A stretch of DNA of 41,602 nt from Prochlorococcus sp. AG-436-M02 (GCA_003212515.1 QCPL01000012.1:1-41602); one strand, 5' to 3'; shown: positions 8,380-18,521, numbered from the stretch's first letter. Notes: generated from the sequence alone by a model not told the origin. Translations and numbers: made by a program.

Positions 8380-8637
8380 TTAGTTGATGCCAAAAATTGC
8401 AAGGGTAACAGGCTTCCCATTAAATATTAATTCTGTTAATACAAGCATTAAGAAACCAATCATAGCTGCTCTGGAATTTACTAACTCTGCATTTTTATTA
8501 AATCCAAAAACATTCTCAACAGCATTGTCTTCATTGTCTAGCCACTTTGCATTCATATTTTCTTTTTCTTGGATGAGTGTCTGATTGGGGACTTTATTAG
8601 GATTTGCTAAGTCTACTCCTTCTTGATTACCTAACAT
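8380..8637 (-). CDS. hli: high-light-inducible protein (HLIP, CAB-like)
   Basis: This 85-residue protein carries the single-helix chlorophyll-binding signature ELVNSRAAMIGFLMLVLTEL at about residues 50-69, the ExxNxRxAMxGF motif in which Glu, Asn and Arg bind chlorophyll and pair two helices. HLIPs sit in the thylakoid membrane and protect photosystems or newly made chlorophyll proteins under stress. The N-terminal half is longer and more polar than in the shortest HLIPs. The C-terminus after the helix is NGKPVTLAIFGIN. It sits among unrecognised small genes, with a small basic membrane protein 9 bases upstream on the same strand. Confidence 0.93.
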   Translation of the reverse strand: MLGNQEGVDLANPNKVPNQTLIQEKENMNAKWLDNEDNAVENVFGFNKNAELVNSRAAMIGFLMLVLTELIFNGKPVTLAIFGIN

Positions 8638-8646
8638 TAGATTTTA

Positions 8647-8823
8647 CTAGGAATGATATTTACGGATCCTATTATTTTTTTTAGCTCTGAGCAATTTCTT
8701 TTTCCTTTTCTTGACCATTTTCTTAATTTTCATAACATGGTCATGCTTTTCTCTTAGATATAGCCTAAAACCTAATATTGAGATAACTGCTACTATAAGA
8801 AAGATTGATAGATAGTTATTCAT
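8647..8823 (-). CDS. unrecognised small membrane protein with basic tail
   Basis: This 58-residue frame starts with ATG at 8823 (MNNYLSIFLIVAVISILGFR), giving one N-terminal membrane segment. It is followed by a strongly basic tail with KIKKMVKKRKKKLLRAKKNN, ending RIRKYHS. The positive tail would sit on the cytoplasmic side. The stop is 9 bases before the HLIP start, so the two could be cotranscribed. The length and simple composition leave open that it is chance, but the membrane-plus-basic pattern and close spacing favour a real gene. A TTG three codons upstream is a weaker start. Confidence 0.5.
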   Translation of the reverse strand: MNNYLSIFLIVAVISILGFRLYLREKHDHVMKIKKMVKKRKKKLLRAKKNNRIRKYHS

Positions 8824-9121
8824 TTTGTACAACGATTGGTTAATTGATTCTATTGCTAAAATGAAGTAATTATATTTTCTTTTAGGAATATTGCTTCAAT
8901 TGATATCTCTTTAAATATTTTCTCAAGGAAACTCTTTTTTGAATTTAATTTTATGGATATTAATATTGGCCCTAACTAGGTGCTCTTTTTAGGACACTCC
9001 GAACTAGTTCCTATAGATGCATCTAAAATCTATATATTATTGAATTGTTTTGTTTTATTCTTAATTACTATTGCGTCAGTCTTAATCAGGTTAATGTTAA
9101 TAGTGATAAGAAATTCATGCA
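8824..9121. other. AT-rich intergenic region with a small palindrome
   Basis: No coding frame is convincing in these 298 bases between divergent small genes. It is very AT-rich and must hold promoters in both directions. A perfect 10-base palindrome GAACTAGTTC sits at 9001-9010, with a related AACTAGG about 30 bases upstream. I see no RNA gene. Confidence 0.5.
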
Positions 9122-9562
9122 ATGTCTAAACTCATCAACTATTCATTCCTAATACCTCTAATACCTTTATTAGCCTCATTTATAATTGCCATTTTACTTT
9201 TCAGCTTTAACAGAACAATGAATAGGCTTTCTAAGCCTGTATCCTTTTTGCTTATCAATAGCATCCTTCTATCAACAATTTATTCTGGCTTCCTATTTTA
9301 TCGACATGCTAATGCTAAATTTAATATTCAGCCTTTCCAACTATTCAACTCTGACTTTATTATTAGATTTAGATTGGATCAATCAGCAGAAATCTTTCTA
9401 ATTCTCAGTGGTTTAATAGCATTAGCTTTAATGTTATTCTCTTATATAAAATTACCTAGAAATAAAGGTTATGTAATGTATTTGAATTTAGTATGCTCCT
9501 TTTTTGCTCTATTGTTTTTCTATGCACTTAGTACCTATTCAATCAATATTATTTCTTTCTAG
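9122..9562 (+). CDS. NdhF N-terminus-like small membrane protein
   Basis: This 146-residue protein has about four hydrophobic segments and resembles the first part of NdhF/NuoL, the antiporter-like subunit of NADH-quinone oxidoreductase. Visible similarities are LIPLIPLLASFIIAILL, SFNRTMNRLSKPVSFLLINS and FRLDQSAEIFLILSGLIALA, matching the NdhF order of a first helix, a N-R-L-x-x-P loop and a VDPL-like segment. The proton-channel domain of full NdhF (over 600 residues) is absent. Because the frame is intact and ends cleanly, it may be a stand-alone protein rather than a remnant; a decayed ndhF copy is the alternative. ATG at 9122 gives a normal N-terminus. Confidence 0.6.
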   Translation: MSKLINYSFLIPLIPLLASFIIAILLFSFNRTMNRLSKPVSFLLINSILLSTIYSGFLFYRHANAKFNIQPFQLFNSDFIIRFRLDQSAEIFLILSGLIALALMLFSYIKLPRNKGYVMYLNLVCSFFALLFFYALSTYSINIISF

Positions 9563-9655
9563 CTTCTAAATAATTTTTGATAGGATCTGTATTGAAGCAA
9601 ATTAATTCTAGAAAGAGATTCCCTAGTTCAGTTCTTGCATCTTCTACTTTTATTT

Positions 9656-10864
9656 ATGATGGACATTCCAAAAAATATTGCATTAGTTCATGAATGGTTT
9701 TCTCCTCGATCAGTAGGCGGTGCTGAAAAAGTAGTAAGAATTATCGATAGCCTTGTTACTTCTTTAGGCAGTTCGGCAGAACTGTTTGCGTTAGTAGACG
9801 GTGAAAGTCTAAATAGAAATAGTTGGCTGTCTGGAAGATCTGTTAAAACTAGCTTTATTCAAGGATTACCATTTGGTATTAGTCATGTTCAGAGTTACTT
9901 ACCGTTACTTCCATATGCAATTGAACATCTTGATTTAAGCGGCTACCCATTAGTAATAAGTAGTAGTCATCTTGTAGCAAAGGGAGTTCTTACTTCTCCG
10001 GAGCAATTTCATATTAGTTATATTCATACGCCTGTTAGATATGCCTGGGACCAGATGAATATATATTTAAAGCGATCTATTTTAAGCAGGGCTGGATTTG
10101 CACCTCTTATTCGCTGGCAATTACATCATTTGAGACAGTGGGATCAACTTAGTGCTGCAAGAGTAGACTTTTTATTGGCAAACTCTAGGTTTACTGCAAG
10201 GAGAATTTTAAAATATTGGGGGAGAGAATCAATAGTTGTTCATCCGCCAGTAGATGTAGATAGGTTTATTTACAGTGAAGAAAGGAGTGACTATTATCTT
10301 TGCCTTTGCCGGCTTGTTCCTAATAAGAAAGTTGATTTAGTTATTCGAGCATTTAATGCCTTAGGCCTTCCCTTAATTGTTGTTGGGGATGGCCCTGAGA
10401 GATCCTTTCTTTCGCGTATAGCGGGACCAACAGTAAAAGTTTTGGGATATCAAGAACAACATATTGTTGAAGAATTGATGCAGCGATGTCGAGCTTATGT
10501 ATATGCAGGAGTTGAAGATTTTGGAATAGCTCCAGTCGAAGCAATGGCTGCAGGAGCTCCTGTAATTGCGTTTGCTCAAGGTGGACTTTTGGATACAGTT
10601 AAATGTGCATCTAAAGGAATAGATTCTGCAACTGGTGTTCTTTTCAAAGATCAAAAAGTTCAGTCTTTATTAGAGGCTGTTATGTGGTTTGAACAGGATC
10701 AGTTATGGCAAAAAATGAGTCCTGAATCAATAAATAATTGGTCTCAAAAATTTAGCATTAAATCTTTTTCTAACCACTTTGAGACAGTTGTAAGGCAAGC
10801 ATGGGAGATGCATTTAGATAGGTCTGCCATCGCTTCAAGTGATCCTATGCAGTTTAAAAAATAA
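9656..10864 (+). CDS. GT4-like glycosyltransferase (group 1)
   Basis: This protein of about 402 residues is a GT-B fold glycosyltransferase. The N-terminal domain has ALVHEWFSPRSVGGAEKVVR, typical of GT4 enzymes. The C-terminal domain has CLCRLVPNKKVDLVIRAF, VVGDGPE and EDFGIAPVEAMAAGAPVIAF, containing the E-x7-E nucleotide-sugar motif. It probably transfers a sugar, such as mannose, from a nucleotide donor to a lipid-linked saccharide on the cytoplasmic side. ATG at 9656 is directly followed by a second ATG at 9659; an upstream TTG at 9635 would add seven hydrophobic residues and is less likely. The next gene is a sugar transferase that starts lipid-linked glycans, so the two probably share a pathway. 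Confidence 0.9.
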   Translation: MMDIPKNIALVHEWFSPRSVGGAEKVVRIIDSLVTSLGSSAELFALVDGESLNRNSWLSGRSVKTSFIQGLPFGISHVQSYLPLLPYAIEHLDLSGYPLVISSSHLVAKGVLTSPEQFHISYIHTPVRYAWDQMNIYLKRSILSRAGFAPLIRWQLHHLRQWDQLSAARVDFLLANSRFTARRILKYWGRESIVVHPPVDVDRFIYSEERSDYYLCLCRLVPNKKVDLVIRAFNALGLPLIVVGDGPERSFLSRIAGPTVKVLGYQEQHIVEELMQRCRAYVYAGVEDFGIAPVEAMAAGAPVIAFAQGGLLDTVKCASKGIDSATGVLFKDQKVQSLLEAVMWFEQDQLWQKMSPESINNWSQKFSIKSFSNHFETVVRQAWEMHLDRSAIASSDPMQFKK

Positions 10865-10915
10865 ATTTTTTCTTAGAGTCTGTTTGCTAACACTATTTAT
10901 GAGTAAAATGATTTG

Positions 10916-11656
10916 ATGAAAAGTAAGACTTCTAATAAAAACAATAGGAATAGAGATTTTAAGAAAGAATCTTTTCTTGATCTACCTCTAGAACTAGATC
11001 AAGTTGAAACTCATCAATTACTAAGGAAACAAAATCGTTATGATAGAACTATAAAGAGGACAGCAGATATTATTTTTTCTTCTCTTGTACTTATATGTGG
11101 TGCACCAGTATTTATTTTAATAGGCCTTCTTGTTAAATTTAGTTCCCCAGGCCCCGTTTTTTACGTTCAACAAAGAGTAGGCCGGAATTATATTTATTTT
11201 GGATGTATTAAGTTCCGCACTATGCATTCTGAGGCAGACAGTTTACTGGAAAATCTTCTTGAAAGAGACCCATCTTTAAAAAAAGAGTTTGAGAATGATT
11301 ATAAATTGCGTAATGATCCTAGAATTACACCTATTGGTAGATTCCTAAGGGTCTCAAGTCTAGATGAGCTCCCACAATTTTTTAATGTCCTCATGGGAAA
11401 TATGAGTGTGGTAGGACCTAGACCTATTGTTCAGGATGAGTTGAAAAGATATGGTTCGTATATGAAAGAAGTTGCATCTGTTAGACCTGGTATTACAGGA
11501 TTATGGCAAGTTAGTGGACGAAATAATCTGACATATAAAAGGAGGGTTATTCTTGATCTATTATATGTAAGGAAGAGAAACTTTTTTATTGATTTAAAGA
11601 TAATTTTGCGAACTTTTGGTGTCCTAATATTCCCAAGAGATAGAGGTGCGTATTAA
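10916..11656 (+). CDS. polyprenyl-phosphate sugar-1-phosphate transferase
   Basis: This 246-residue protein belongs to the bacterial sugar transferase family (WbaP/WcaJ C-terminal type), which moves a sugar phosphate onto undecaprenyl phosphate to begin a polysaccharide repeat. It has a charged N-terminus, one membrane segment at about residues 42-65 (ADIIFSSLVLICGAPVFILI), then SSPGPVFYVQQRVGR, FGCIKFRTMH, LDELPQFFNVLMGNMSVVGP with RPI, and RPGITGLWQVSGRNN. It lacks the extra N-terminal domains of the long forms. ATG at 10916 is preferred to TTG at 10913. Its stop overlaps that of cobD by 4 bases, tail to tail. The two sugar genes stand alone, so the remaining polysaccharide genes must lie elsewhere. 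Confidence 0.93.
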   Translation: MKSKTSNKNNRNRDFKKESFLDLPLELDQVETHQLLRKQNRYDRTIKRTADIIFSSLVLICGAPVFILIGLLVKFSSPGPVFYVQQRVGRNYIYFGCIKFRTMHSEADSLLENLLERDPSLKKEFENDYKLRNDPRITPIGRFLRVSSLDELPQFFNVLMGNMSVVGPRPIVQDELKRYGSYMKEVASVRPGITGLWQVSGRNNLTYKRRVILDLLYVRKRNFFIDLKIILRTFGVLIFPRDRGAY

Positions 11657-12621
11657 ATTAATTTGTCAACTATAAAAAATGATAAGATCCAAAATATTTC
11701 TAATCTAGGATATAAATTAAGTATCTTTTTAATACTTATTGTGCTTGCTGGAGGGGCATCCTTAGCTAATAATGGTTTTGAAATGTAGCTGTTCCTATAT
11801 TCATTTATACCTCCCATTCTAATATTTGCACAATGAGCAAATATAGCTTCTGAAATTCCAGAATTTGGAGAAATATCTTTAATCCCATCGATCCAAGCTG
11901 CTTTAATTAAAGATGGTGCTTTTAACCAGTTTTTACTTACTAAGGGAAGTGTAATAAGAACCAATCTACATGGAATAAAAGTAAGAATATCATCAAGCTT
12001 AGCTCCTGATTCTCCTATCCACCGAAGCTTCCCAGTCTTATATCCAAGCATTGAATCAATAGTACTACTGGCTTTGAAAAACCATGCCATTGCTAGGGGG
12101 CCAGGCAAAGTATTTGAAATCTTCCAAAAAAACGATCCTATTATCATCCAAAACAAAGGAGCAAATATTCCATCAACAGCATTTTCACTTGCTGACTCAG
12201 CAGTTGCTCGAAGTATCTCTGCTTTATCTAGTTTCGCAACATCTCTTCCTACAATTTCACTTAGGCGTTCTCTAGCCAATGGGAGACTTTTATGTGAAAA
12301 ATTATTATTTAATGAAGTAAGTATATTTGTAGCACTTTGAGAAAGACTTCTCGCTGCAAGAGCACTTGCTAAGGCTAAGACTAAAATAATAGATCTTATC
12401 TGAATTGGCACTGAAAAATAGTGACCTTTAAGAAAGAATTGTTCTATTAGCCAACCACTCCCACAACTTATACTGACAATAATCAATGTTATAAATGTCC
12501 CGCCAAGCCTTAAAAGAAAAATATTGTGACCAGCAAAAGATTCAAGCTTCCCCTTTAGCAATTTAATTAAAAGGCCAATAGCTTCTACTGGATGAGGAAC
12601 CGATTTGGGGTCCCCCACCAA
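11653..12621 (-). CDS. cobD: adenosylcobinamide-phosphate synthase (CobD/CbiB)
   Basis: This membrane protein joins an aminopropanol-type side chain to adenosylcobyric acid late in cobalamin synthesis. Family motifs are VGDPKSVPHPVEAIG near the N-terminus, then RATAESASENAVDGIFAPLFW and AMAWFFKASSTIDSMLGYKT. Several hydrophobic segments are present and the length (322 residues) is normal or slightly short. The start is unclear. TTG at 12621 or GTG at 12618 would cut the usual first membrane segment. The frame is open upstream to about 12684 and reads KNYLSLIIAAALVDLLVGDP, the expected family N-terminus, but contains no ATG, GTG or TTG there, only CTG (12669, 12684) or ATT. A CTG or ATT start overlapping the end of ilvC is therefore possible. 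Confidence 0.9.
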   Translation of the reverse strand: MVGDPKSVPHPVEAIGLLIKLLKGKLESFAGHNIFLLRLGGTFITLIIVSISCGSGWLIEQFFLKGHYFSVPIQIRSIILVLALASALAARSLSQSATNILTSLNNNFSHKSLPLARERLSEIVGRDVAKLDKAEILRATAESASENAVDGIFAPLFWMIIGSFFWKISNTLPGPLAMAWFFKASSTIDSMLGYKTGKLRWIGESGAKLDDILTFIPCRLVLITLPLVSKNWLKAPSLIKAAWIDGIKDISPNSGISEAIFAHCANIRMGGINEYRNSYISKPLLAKDAPPASTISIKKILNLYPRLEIFWILSFFIVDKLI

Positions 12622-12665
12622 TAGATCTACTAATGCTGCTGCAATAATTAGCGAAAGATAGTTTT

Positions 12666-13728
<1,063 letters not shown>

Positions 13729-13812
13729 AGTAAAAGAACTTTTTTAAAATTAGGTAGGTTTTGTGTTGAACTGTATGAAAACCTCTTTCGCATCTCCCAA
13801 AGTGAGCAGGCC

Positions 13813-14421
13813 CTAGTCGCTGGCCTCATTAGGATGAGAAATAACCCTATCAATTAGACCGTATTGCCTTGCCTCTTCTGCACTTAGGAAATAATCTCTA
13901 TCAGTATCTTTTTCAATTTTCTCAAATGTTTGCCCAGTCATTTCAGACATTGAACGGTTAAGCATTTCTTTTATTCTTAGAATTTCTTTAGCTTCAATTT
14001 CAATATCGCTTGCTTGTCTTTGAGAAGTTCCGCCAAGAGGTTGGTGAATCATAATTCGACTGTGAGGCAGGGCAAGACGTTTATTTTTAGTACCTGCTGA
14101 TAAAAGAAAAGCACCCATGGAGGCTGCGAGACCGACGCAAATAGTGACAACATCACTTTTAACGTATTTCATAGTGTCATATATAGCTAATCCAGCAGTA
14201 ACTGATCCGCCAGGACTATTGATATATAAATAAATAGGTTTCGTACTGTCTTCTGAGTCAAGGTATAGCATTTGAGCAACAAGGCTATTGGCAACCCCAT
14301 CAGTTACTTCTTGCCCAAGGAATAAAATTCTTTCTGCTCCTAACCTTGTATATATATCGACCCAGCGTTCAAATTGACTGCCAGGGAGTCTATAGGGGAC
14401 GCTTGGAGTACCAATTGGCAT
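13813..14421 (-). CDS. clpP3: ATP-dependent Clp protease proteolytic subunit (ClpP3 type)
   Basis: This 202-residue subunit has the full serine protease triad: Ser101 in [14 protein letters not shown], His126 in [10 protein letters not shown], and Asp in the [13 protein letters not shown] motif. ClpP subunits form the chamber in which the ClpC or ClpX ATPase delivers substrates. In cyanobacteria the gene after clpR is usually clpP3, and its product forms a mixed ring with ClpR; the pairing here fits. The 58-base gap to clpR on the same strand suggests one transcript. ATG at 14421 gives the normal N-terminus. Confidence 0.95.
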   Translation of the reverse strand: MPIGTPSVPYRLPGSQFERWVDIYTRLGAERILFLGQEVTDGVANSLVAQMLYLDSEDSTKPIYLYINSPGGSVTAGLAIYDTMKYVKSDVVTICVGLAASMGAFLLSAGTKNKRLALPHSRIMIHQPLGGTSQRQASDIEIEAKEILRIKEMLNRSMSEMTGQTFEKIEKDTDRDYFLSAEEARQYGLIDRVISHPNEASD

Positions 14422-14479
14422 GATTAATTAGAAATAAGGTGGAAAAATAGAAAGATAAATAGATGAATTACTTTTTAGA

Positions 14480-15139
14480 TTAAATGCTTGGTAAATCTTT
14501 CCGGCTTGTTAGAACTCTGTCAATTAACCCATATTCCATAGCTTCATGTGGGTTCAAATAGCTCATTCTGTCAGAATCTTTTGATAACTGTTCAACACTT
14601 TTTCCAGTATTTTCAGAAAGAATTTTTAGCATTGCTTGTTTATTGTGAATTACTTCTTTTGCACGTATTTGGATGTCTGTGGCTTGACCACTAGCACCAC
14701 TTCTTGGTTGATGTAGAACAATTGATGAATGAGGTAAAGCTGCTCTATGACCTTTGGAACCTGCAGAAAGTATTACAGCAGCAGTGCCCATAGCTTGACC
14801 TATACAAATAGTGTGAATAGGTGGCTTGATGTAGCTGATTGTGTCACAAATGGCAAAGGCTTCAGTCTCAAAACCTATAGCATCCCCTGTGTACCAGCTT
14901 GTCCCAGTGGAATTGATATAGAAGTAAATTGGTTTTTCAGGATTATCAAATTCTAGAAATAGTAATTGAGCAATGATTAACTCGGTAACATCCATTCCTA
15001 GCTGTCTTTTGGCATCATCGTCAGAAAACAAAGGAAGTCCAAGATAAACAATCCTTTCTTTAAGTAATAATGATGGTAAGTCTGGAGGTGGTGTGCGCAT
15101 TACGGCTGAGTCGCCGTAGTAAGGAGCCGAAACCGTCAT
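14480..15139 (-). CDS. clpR: ClpR, inactive ClpP-like subunit
   Basis: This 219-residue ClpP homologue lacks the catalytic serine. Where ClpP has [14 protein letters not shown], this protein has GQAMGTAAVILSAG, putting Gly at the Ser position. The His region remains as SSIVLHQPRSG. It also has an insert with STGTSWYTGDAIGFETEAF, typical of ClpR. ClpR is a structural ring partner of ClpP3 in the essential cyanobacterial ClpP3/R protease that works with ClpC. I chose ATG at 15139 (MTVSAPYYGDSAV); a TTG six codons upstream is in frame. It precedes clpP3 and follows the PIN-TRAM gene on the same strand. Confidence 0.95.
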   Translation of the reverse strand: MTVSAPYYGDSAVMRTPPPDLPSLLLKERIVYLGLPLFSDDDAKRQLGMDVTELIIAQLLFLEFDNPEKPIYFYINSTGTSWYTGDAIGFETEAFAICDTISYIKPPIHTICIGQAMGTAAVILSAGSKGHRAALPHSSIVLHQPRSGASGQATDIQIRAKEVIHNKQAMLKILSENTGKSVEQLSKDSDRMSYLNPHEAMEYGLIDRVLTSRKDLPSI

Positions 15140-15177
15140 ATTGACCAAAGATGTCAAGGATTAAATCCTAGCTATAT

Positions 15178-16287
15178 CTAGTTAGAAGAGGAGTTTGTTT
15201 TATCAGATTTGTTGGTTGGAGGATTTTTCTCAAGTTTCCCAAAAACCATTCTTCCTGTAGGGGTCTGTAATGCACCTGTGACAATTACATCTAGTCTTTG
15301 ACCTAAAAAGTTCTTTGCACCCTCTACTACAACCATGGTTCCATCATCTAAATAACCAACACCTTGGGTATTTTCTTTTCCTTCTCTTACTATTTTTAAT
15401 AATAATTTTTCACCAGGTTGAACTTCTGGTCTAAGCGCTATTACTAATTCACTAAGATTTAAAATATTTAATTCTTTTACTTGTGCAACTTGGGCAAGAT
15501 TGTAGTCAGCAGTTATAAGCATTCCCCCAGTATCTTCAGTGAGTTTTAAGAGTTTTTCATCTGCCCCAGACCCCTCATATTTTGTACTATTTATTACAAG
15601 CCTTTTCTTGAAATTTTCACGTAAGGTCGTAAGTATTTTAAGTCCTCGCCTTCCTTTGGACCTTTTTTCATTATTACTTGAATCAGCTAATTGTTGCAGT
15701 TCTTCTATAACTGTTTGTGCCACTATGACTTTCCCTTCAATTAGTCCAAATTCTATAAGTTCTTTAATTCTTCCATCAATAATTACGCTTGTGTCCAGGA
15801 TTTTGGCACATGCTGGAGTAAGGATCCCTTCTGCTACAAGTAAGGCTTCAGTACTATTTGGATTTAAAAGACGAAGAAATGTTCTCCCATGGATTTCAGC
15901 AAGGTTGTAACCAAGTAGTCCAAAGAAAACATTGCTAAGTACTGCTGCAATTGGCTTTGCAAGAAATATTTCTTTTGGGAGAGGGAGTAGCAGGATTGGA
16001 GCTAGTACTAGGTTCGCTACAAGCAAACCTAGAATTAACCCTACTGATCTGCTAACAAGGAGATCAGTAGGGGTGGTCTTAATTTGTTGCGTTAATTTTT
16101 TTCTTAGTTGTTGAAAGAAAATTCCTATTAGTAAAGCTGTAAAAGCAGTTAAAATTGCTGTAAAAACTTTGACTTCATTTGGCGATTCGAACTTTTCGAA
16201 AATGTTTGGAGGTAATAAGCTCACTCCAAACCAACCACTAACTCCTCCGGTAATACAAAATAAAATTAGTATTAGGATCTCCACCAT
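15178..16287 (-). CDS. PIN-TRAM domain membrane protein (YacL-like)
   Basis: This 369-residue protein has about four membrane segments in the first 130 residues, a PIN nuclease-like domain at about 160-285 (CAKILDTSVIIDGRIKELIE, and GGMLITADYNLAQVAQ with conserved Asp residues), and a C-terminal TRAM domain (KLLLKIVREGKENTQGVGYL, then DDGTMVVVEGA). The conserved acids could form a metal-dependent RNase site, and TRAM would bind RNA. YacL-type proteins are widespread, but their substrate is not settled. ATG at 16287 precedes a hydrophobic N-terminus. It lies 38 bases upstream of clpR, so the Clp genes could be read from its promoter. Confidence 0.9.
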   Translation of the reverse strand: MVEILILILFCITGGVSGWFGVSLLPPNIFEKFESPNEVKVFTAILTAFTALLIGIFFQQLRKKLTQQIKTTPTDLLVSRSVGLILGLLVANLVLAPILLLPLPKEIFLAKPIAAVLSNVFFGLLGYNLAEIHGRTFLRLLNPNSTEALLVAEGILTPACAKILDTSVIIDGRIKELIEFGLIEGKVIVAQTVIEELQQLADSSNNEKRSKGRRGLKILTTLRENFKKRLVINSTKYEGSGADEKLLKLTEDTGGMLITADYNLAQVAQVKELNILNLSELVIALRPEVQPGEKLLLKIVREGKENTQGVGYLDDGTMVVVEGAKNFLGQRLDVIVTGALQTPTGRMVFGKLEKNPPTNKSDKTNSSSN

Positions 16288-16395
16288 GGCATTAATTCTG
16301 GGATCTTCTTGTTGATTTATGGAGAATTGTTCATATTTAATCTATTGCTTTAGTGGTATATGGATACCTTTGTGTATTGATTTATAAGTCAATTA

Positions 16396-17634
16396 GTGAA
16401 TTACCCTCAAAGTGCTTATTTACATATTCCTTTTTGTCATAGACGTTGTTTCTATTGTGACTTTCCTGTTGTTCCTTTAGGAGACAGTGCAAGAGGGGAT
16501 CATGGGCCAGGCAGTAATTCGATTAAGTCATATTTAGACATGCTCTTCAGAGATATTTCTTTAACCCCAAAAGGATTTCCATTAGCAACTATTTATATAG
16601 GTGGTGGAACGCCATCGCTTTTAAGTTCTTCTCAAGTGGGCAATTTATTAGACCATTTAAGATCACATTTTGGATTTCAATATGGTGCAGAAATTACTCT
16701 GGAAATAGATCCTGCAAGTTTTGATAAGGTTTCACTGGAAGGATTCTTAGATGCTGGTATTAATCGCTTGAGTTTAGGTGCACAAAGTTTTGATGATGTT
16801 GTCTTAAATGAATTAGGCAGGAGGCATTCATCCAGAGACTTATTAGAAGCATGTGATTTGATTCAAGATAGTTTTAAGAGTGGGAGGCTTTTTAGTTGGA
16901 GCCTGGACCTCATAAAAAATTTACCTTGCCAGAATTTAGTTTCATGGAAGAGACAATTATTAAAAGCGATTTCTATTTCCCCTCCTCATTTGTCTATATA
17001 TGATTTGTCTATTGAAAAAGGGACTGTTTTTGCTTGGAAAATGAGTAGAGGTGAATTGTCTTTACCAAATCATGATCTTTCTTTTGATATTTCAAGGATT
17101 ACTAGTCAAATGCTAAAAGAAGCAGGATTTGCTCGATATGAAATTTCCAATTATGCATTGCCAGGGCATGCGTCTCGCCACAACAGAGTTTATTGGAGTG
17201 GAGCAAGTTGGTGGGGATTTGGTCAAGGTGCCACTGCTTGTCCTTGGGGGAAAAGGTTTTCAAGACCAAGAACTAGAGACTTATATAAAGAATGGCTTGT
17301 AAAGCAAGAATTGGCTTTAAAAAAAAATTCTTTGGACTCTATTGAAAAAGTTCAAGCTATACCTTTTGAAGACCTTTTAATTGTTGGATTACGTCGTAGA
17401 GAAGGGGTAAATATTAAGGATCTATCTAGAGTTTTGGGTTGGGATAACAATCAGTTGAAATTAAATATAAATCTATTAAAAATGTTCTGGGAATATCCTT
17501 TAGAAAAGGGATGGATTAAGCAAAACGGTTGGAGATTTTACTTGACTGATCCAGAGGGTATGGAAATTAGTAATCAGATTCTTGTTCAGATGCTGAGGTG
17601 GTGCGAGGCTTTGAACTGTTCTTCTTCTGATTAA
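16396..17634 (+). CDS. hemW: radical SAM heme chaperone HemW (CPO-like)
   Basis: This 412-residue radical SAM protein carries CHRRCFYC in [20 protein letters not shown], the 4Fe-4S cluster motif, and [11 protein letters not shown] for SAM binding, then [20 protein letters not shown] and [17 protein letters not shown]. HemW is related to oxygen-independent coproporphyrinogen oxidase but serves in heme transfer; older annotations call it hemN-like. A C-terminal HemN domain ([18 protein letters not shown]) follows. The start is GTG at 16396. The codons for LALKKNS include nine A in a row. Its last 68 bases overlap the end of panB on the opposite strand. Confidence 0.92.
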   Translation: MNYPQSAYLHIPFCHRRCFYCDFPVVPLGDSARGDHGPGSNSIKSYLDMLFRDISLTPKGFPLATIYIGGGTPSLLSSSQVGNLLDHLRSHFGFQYGAEITLEIDPASFDKVSLEGFLDAGINRLSLGAQSFDDVVLNELGRRHSSRDLLEACDLIQDSFKSGRLFSWSLDLIKNLPCQNLVSWKRQLLKAISISPPHLSIYDLSIEKGTVFAWKMSRGELSLPNHDLSFDISRITSQMLKEAGFARYEISNYALPGHASRHNRVYWSGASWWGFGQGATACPWGKRFSRPRTRDLYKEWLVKQELALKKNSLDSIEKVQAIPFEDLLIVGLRRREGVNIKDLSRVLGWDNNQLKLNINLLKMFWEYPLEKGWIKQNGWRFYLTDPEGMEISNQILVQMLRWCEALNCSSSD

Positions 17635-18385
17635 CCCAATCTTTAAGTGCTTTGATGCAAAGTTCTCTTGTTTGGATTAATGGTTTAGCGAAAGGAGGCT
17701 GTTTGTCAGTAAGACCTAGCAAATCAGCAGTTACTCGAACTTGCCCATCACAATATTCTCCTGCTCCAATCCCTATTACTGGAATTTTTAAAAGTTGGCT
17801 TAACCTGCCTGCTACCTCTGAGGGGATATGTTCAAGGACTAAAGAAAAACATCCTATTTTTTCAAGCTGGAGAGCTTGGCTAATTAATTTTTCTTGCTCT
17901 AATACGCTTTCTGCTTGTTTGTGGTAGCCAAGATTGTGAACTGATTGTGGGGTTAGCCCAAGATGTCCCATTACAGGGATTCCCATACGAATTAATCTTT
18001 CAATAACTTTTATCACTTCAGGCTCAGCTCCTTCAATCTTGACGGCAGATGCACAGGATTCTTTTAGCAAGCTACCTGCTGCTGCAACAGCTTTGTCTTC
18101 CCCACATTGATAGCTTAGGAAAGGCAAGTCGCATACAACTAAAGGATGTTTTTGTAATGGGCTAGTAAAGCCTCTCCCAACTGCTTGTGTGTGATGAAGC
18201 ATTTGCTGCAATGTGACAGGCAATGTAGTGCTATGTCCATGAATAAACATTGCTAGTGAGTCTCCTACAAGGACAACGTCGGCTCCAGCAGCTTCTACAA
18301 AAGCAGATGACAAACTATCCCAGGCAGTAAGGATTGTGATCTGTCGTCCCTTTTCTTTAAATCGAATTAATTCCTTAGGAAGCAT
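17567..18385 (-). CDS. panB: 3-methyl-2-oxobutanoate hydroxymethyltransferase
   Basis: This 272-residue TIM-barrel enzyme adds a hydroxymethyl group from methylene-tetrahydrofolate to ketoisovalerate, the first step to pantothenate. Motifs are [21 protein letters not shown] with [10 protein letters not shown] for Mg binding, [24 protein letters not shown] and [18 protein letters not shown]. The last 20 or so residues ([17 protein letters not shown]) are polar, look unlike the family core, and are encoded antisense to the end of hemW. The ATG at 18385 is clear. The ketoisovalerate substrate comes from the pathway that includes IlvC, encoded elsewhere in this window. Confidence 0.96.
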   Translation of the reverse strand: MLPKELIRFKEKGRQITILTAWDSLSSAFVEAAGADVVLVGDSLAMFIHGHSTTLPVTLQQMLHHTQAVGRGFTSPLQKHPLVVCDLPFLSYQCGEDKAVAAAGSLLKESCASAVKIEGAEPEVIKVIERLIRMGIPVMGHLGLTPQSVHNLGYHKQAESVLEQEKLISQALQLEKIGCFSLVLEHIPSEVAGRLSQLLKIPVIGIGAGEYCDGQVRVTADLLGLTDKQPPFAKPLIQTRELCIKALKDWVNQKKNSSKPRTTSASEQESDY

Positions 18386-18427
18386 TTAGCTTGTTTGCTA
18401 AGAGATTTGAATTGCTAAACTTTAGGA

Positions 18428-18521
18428 GACTCGGACCTATGCGGCTTCGACACCTAAATCTGGTCAGGACCGGAAGGTAGCAGCCACACGGGATGCTCGA
18501 AGCAGGCGTAGATTCCGGGTC
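18428..18521 (+). ncRNA. ffs: signal recognition particle RNA (small bacterial type)
   Basis: The apical domain GGTCAGGACCGGAAGGTAGC followed by AGCCA matches the universal bacterial 4.5S SRP RNA core that binds Ffh. The ends pair as GACTCGGA (18428-18435) with TCCGGGTC (18514-18521), then TATGC with GCGTA and GCTTCGA with TCGAAGC, giving the expected long hairpin of about 94 bases. The ends are set from this pairing. It is divergent from panB and convergent with ftsZ. Confidence 0.95.

Noticed and set aside
17329..17337. Nine-A run in hemW as a possible slippage switch
   Set aside because: A runs are common in this AT-rich DNA, the frame is intact, and nothing nearby suggests recoding.
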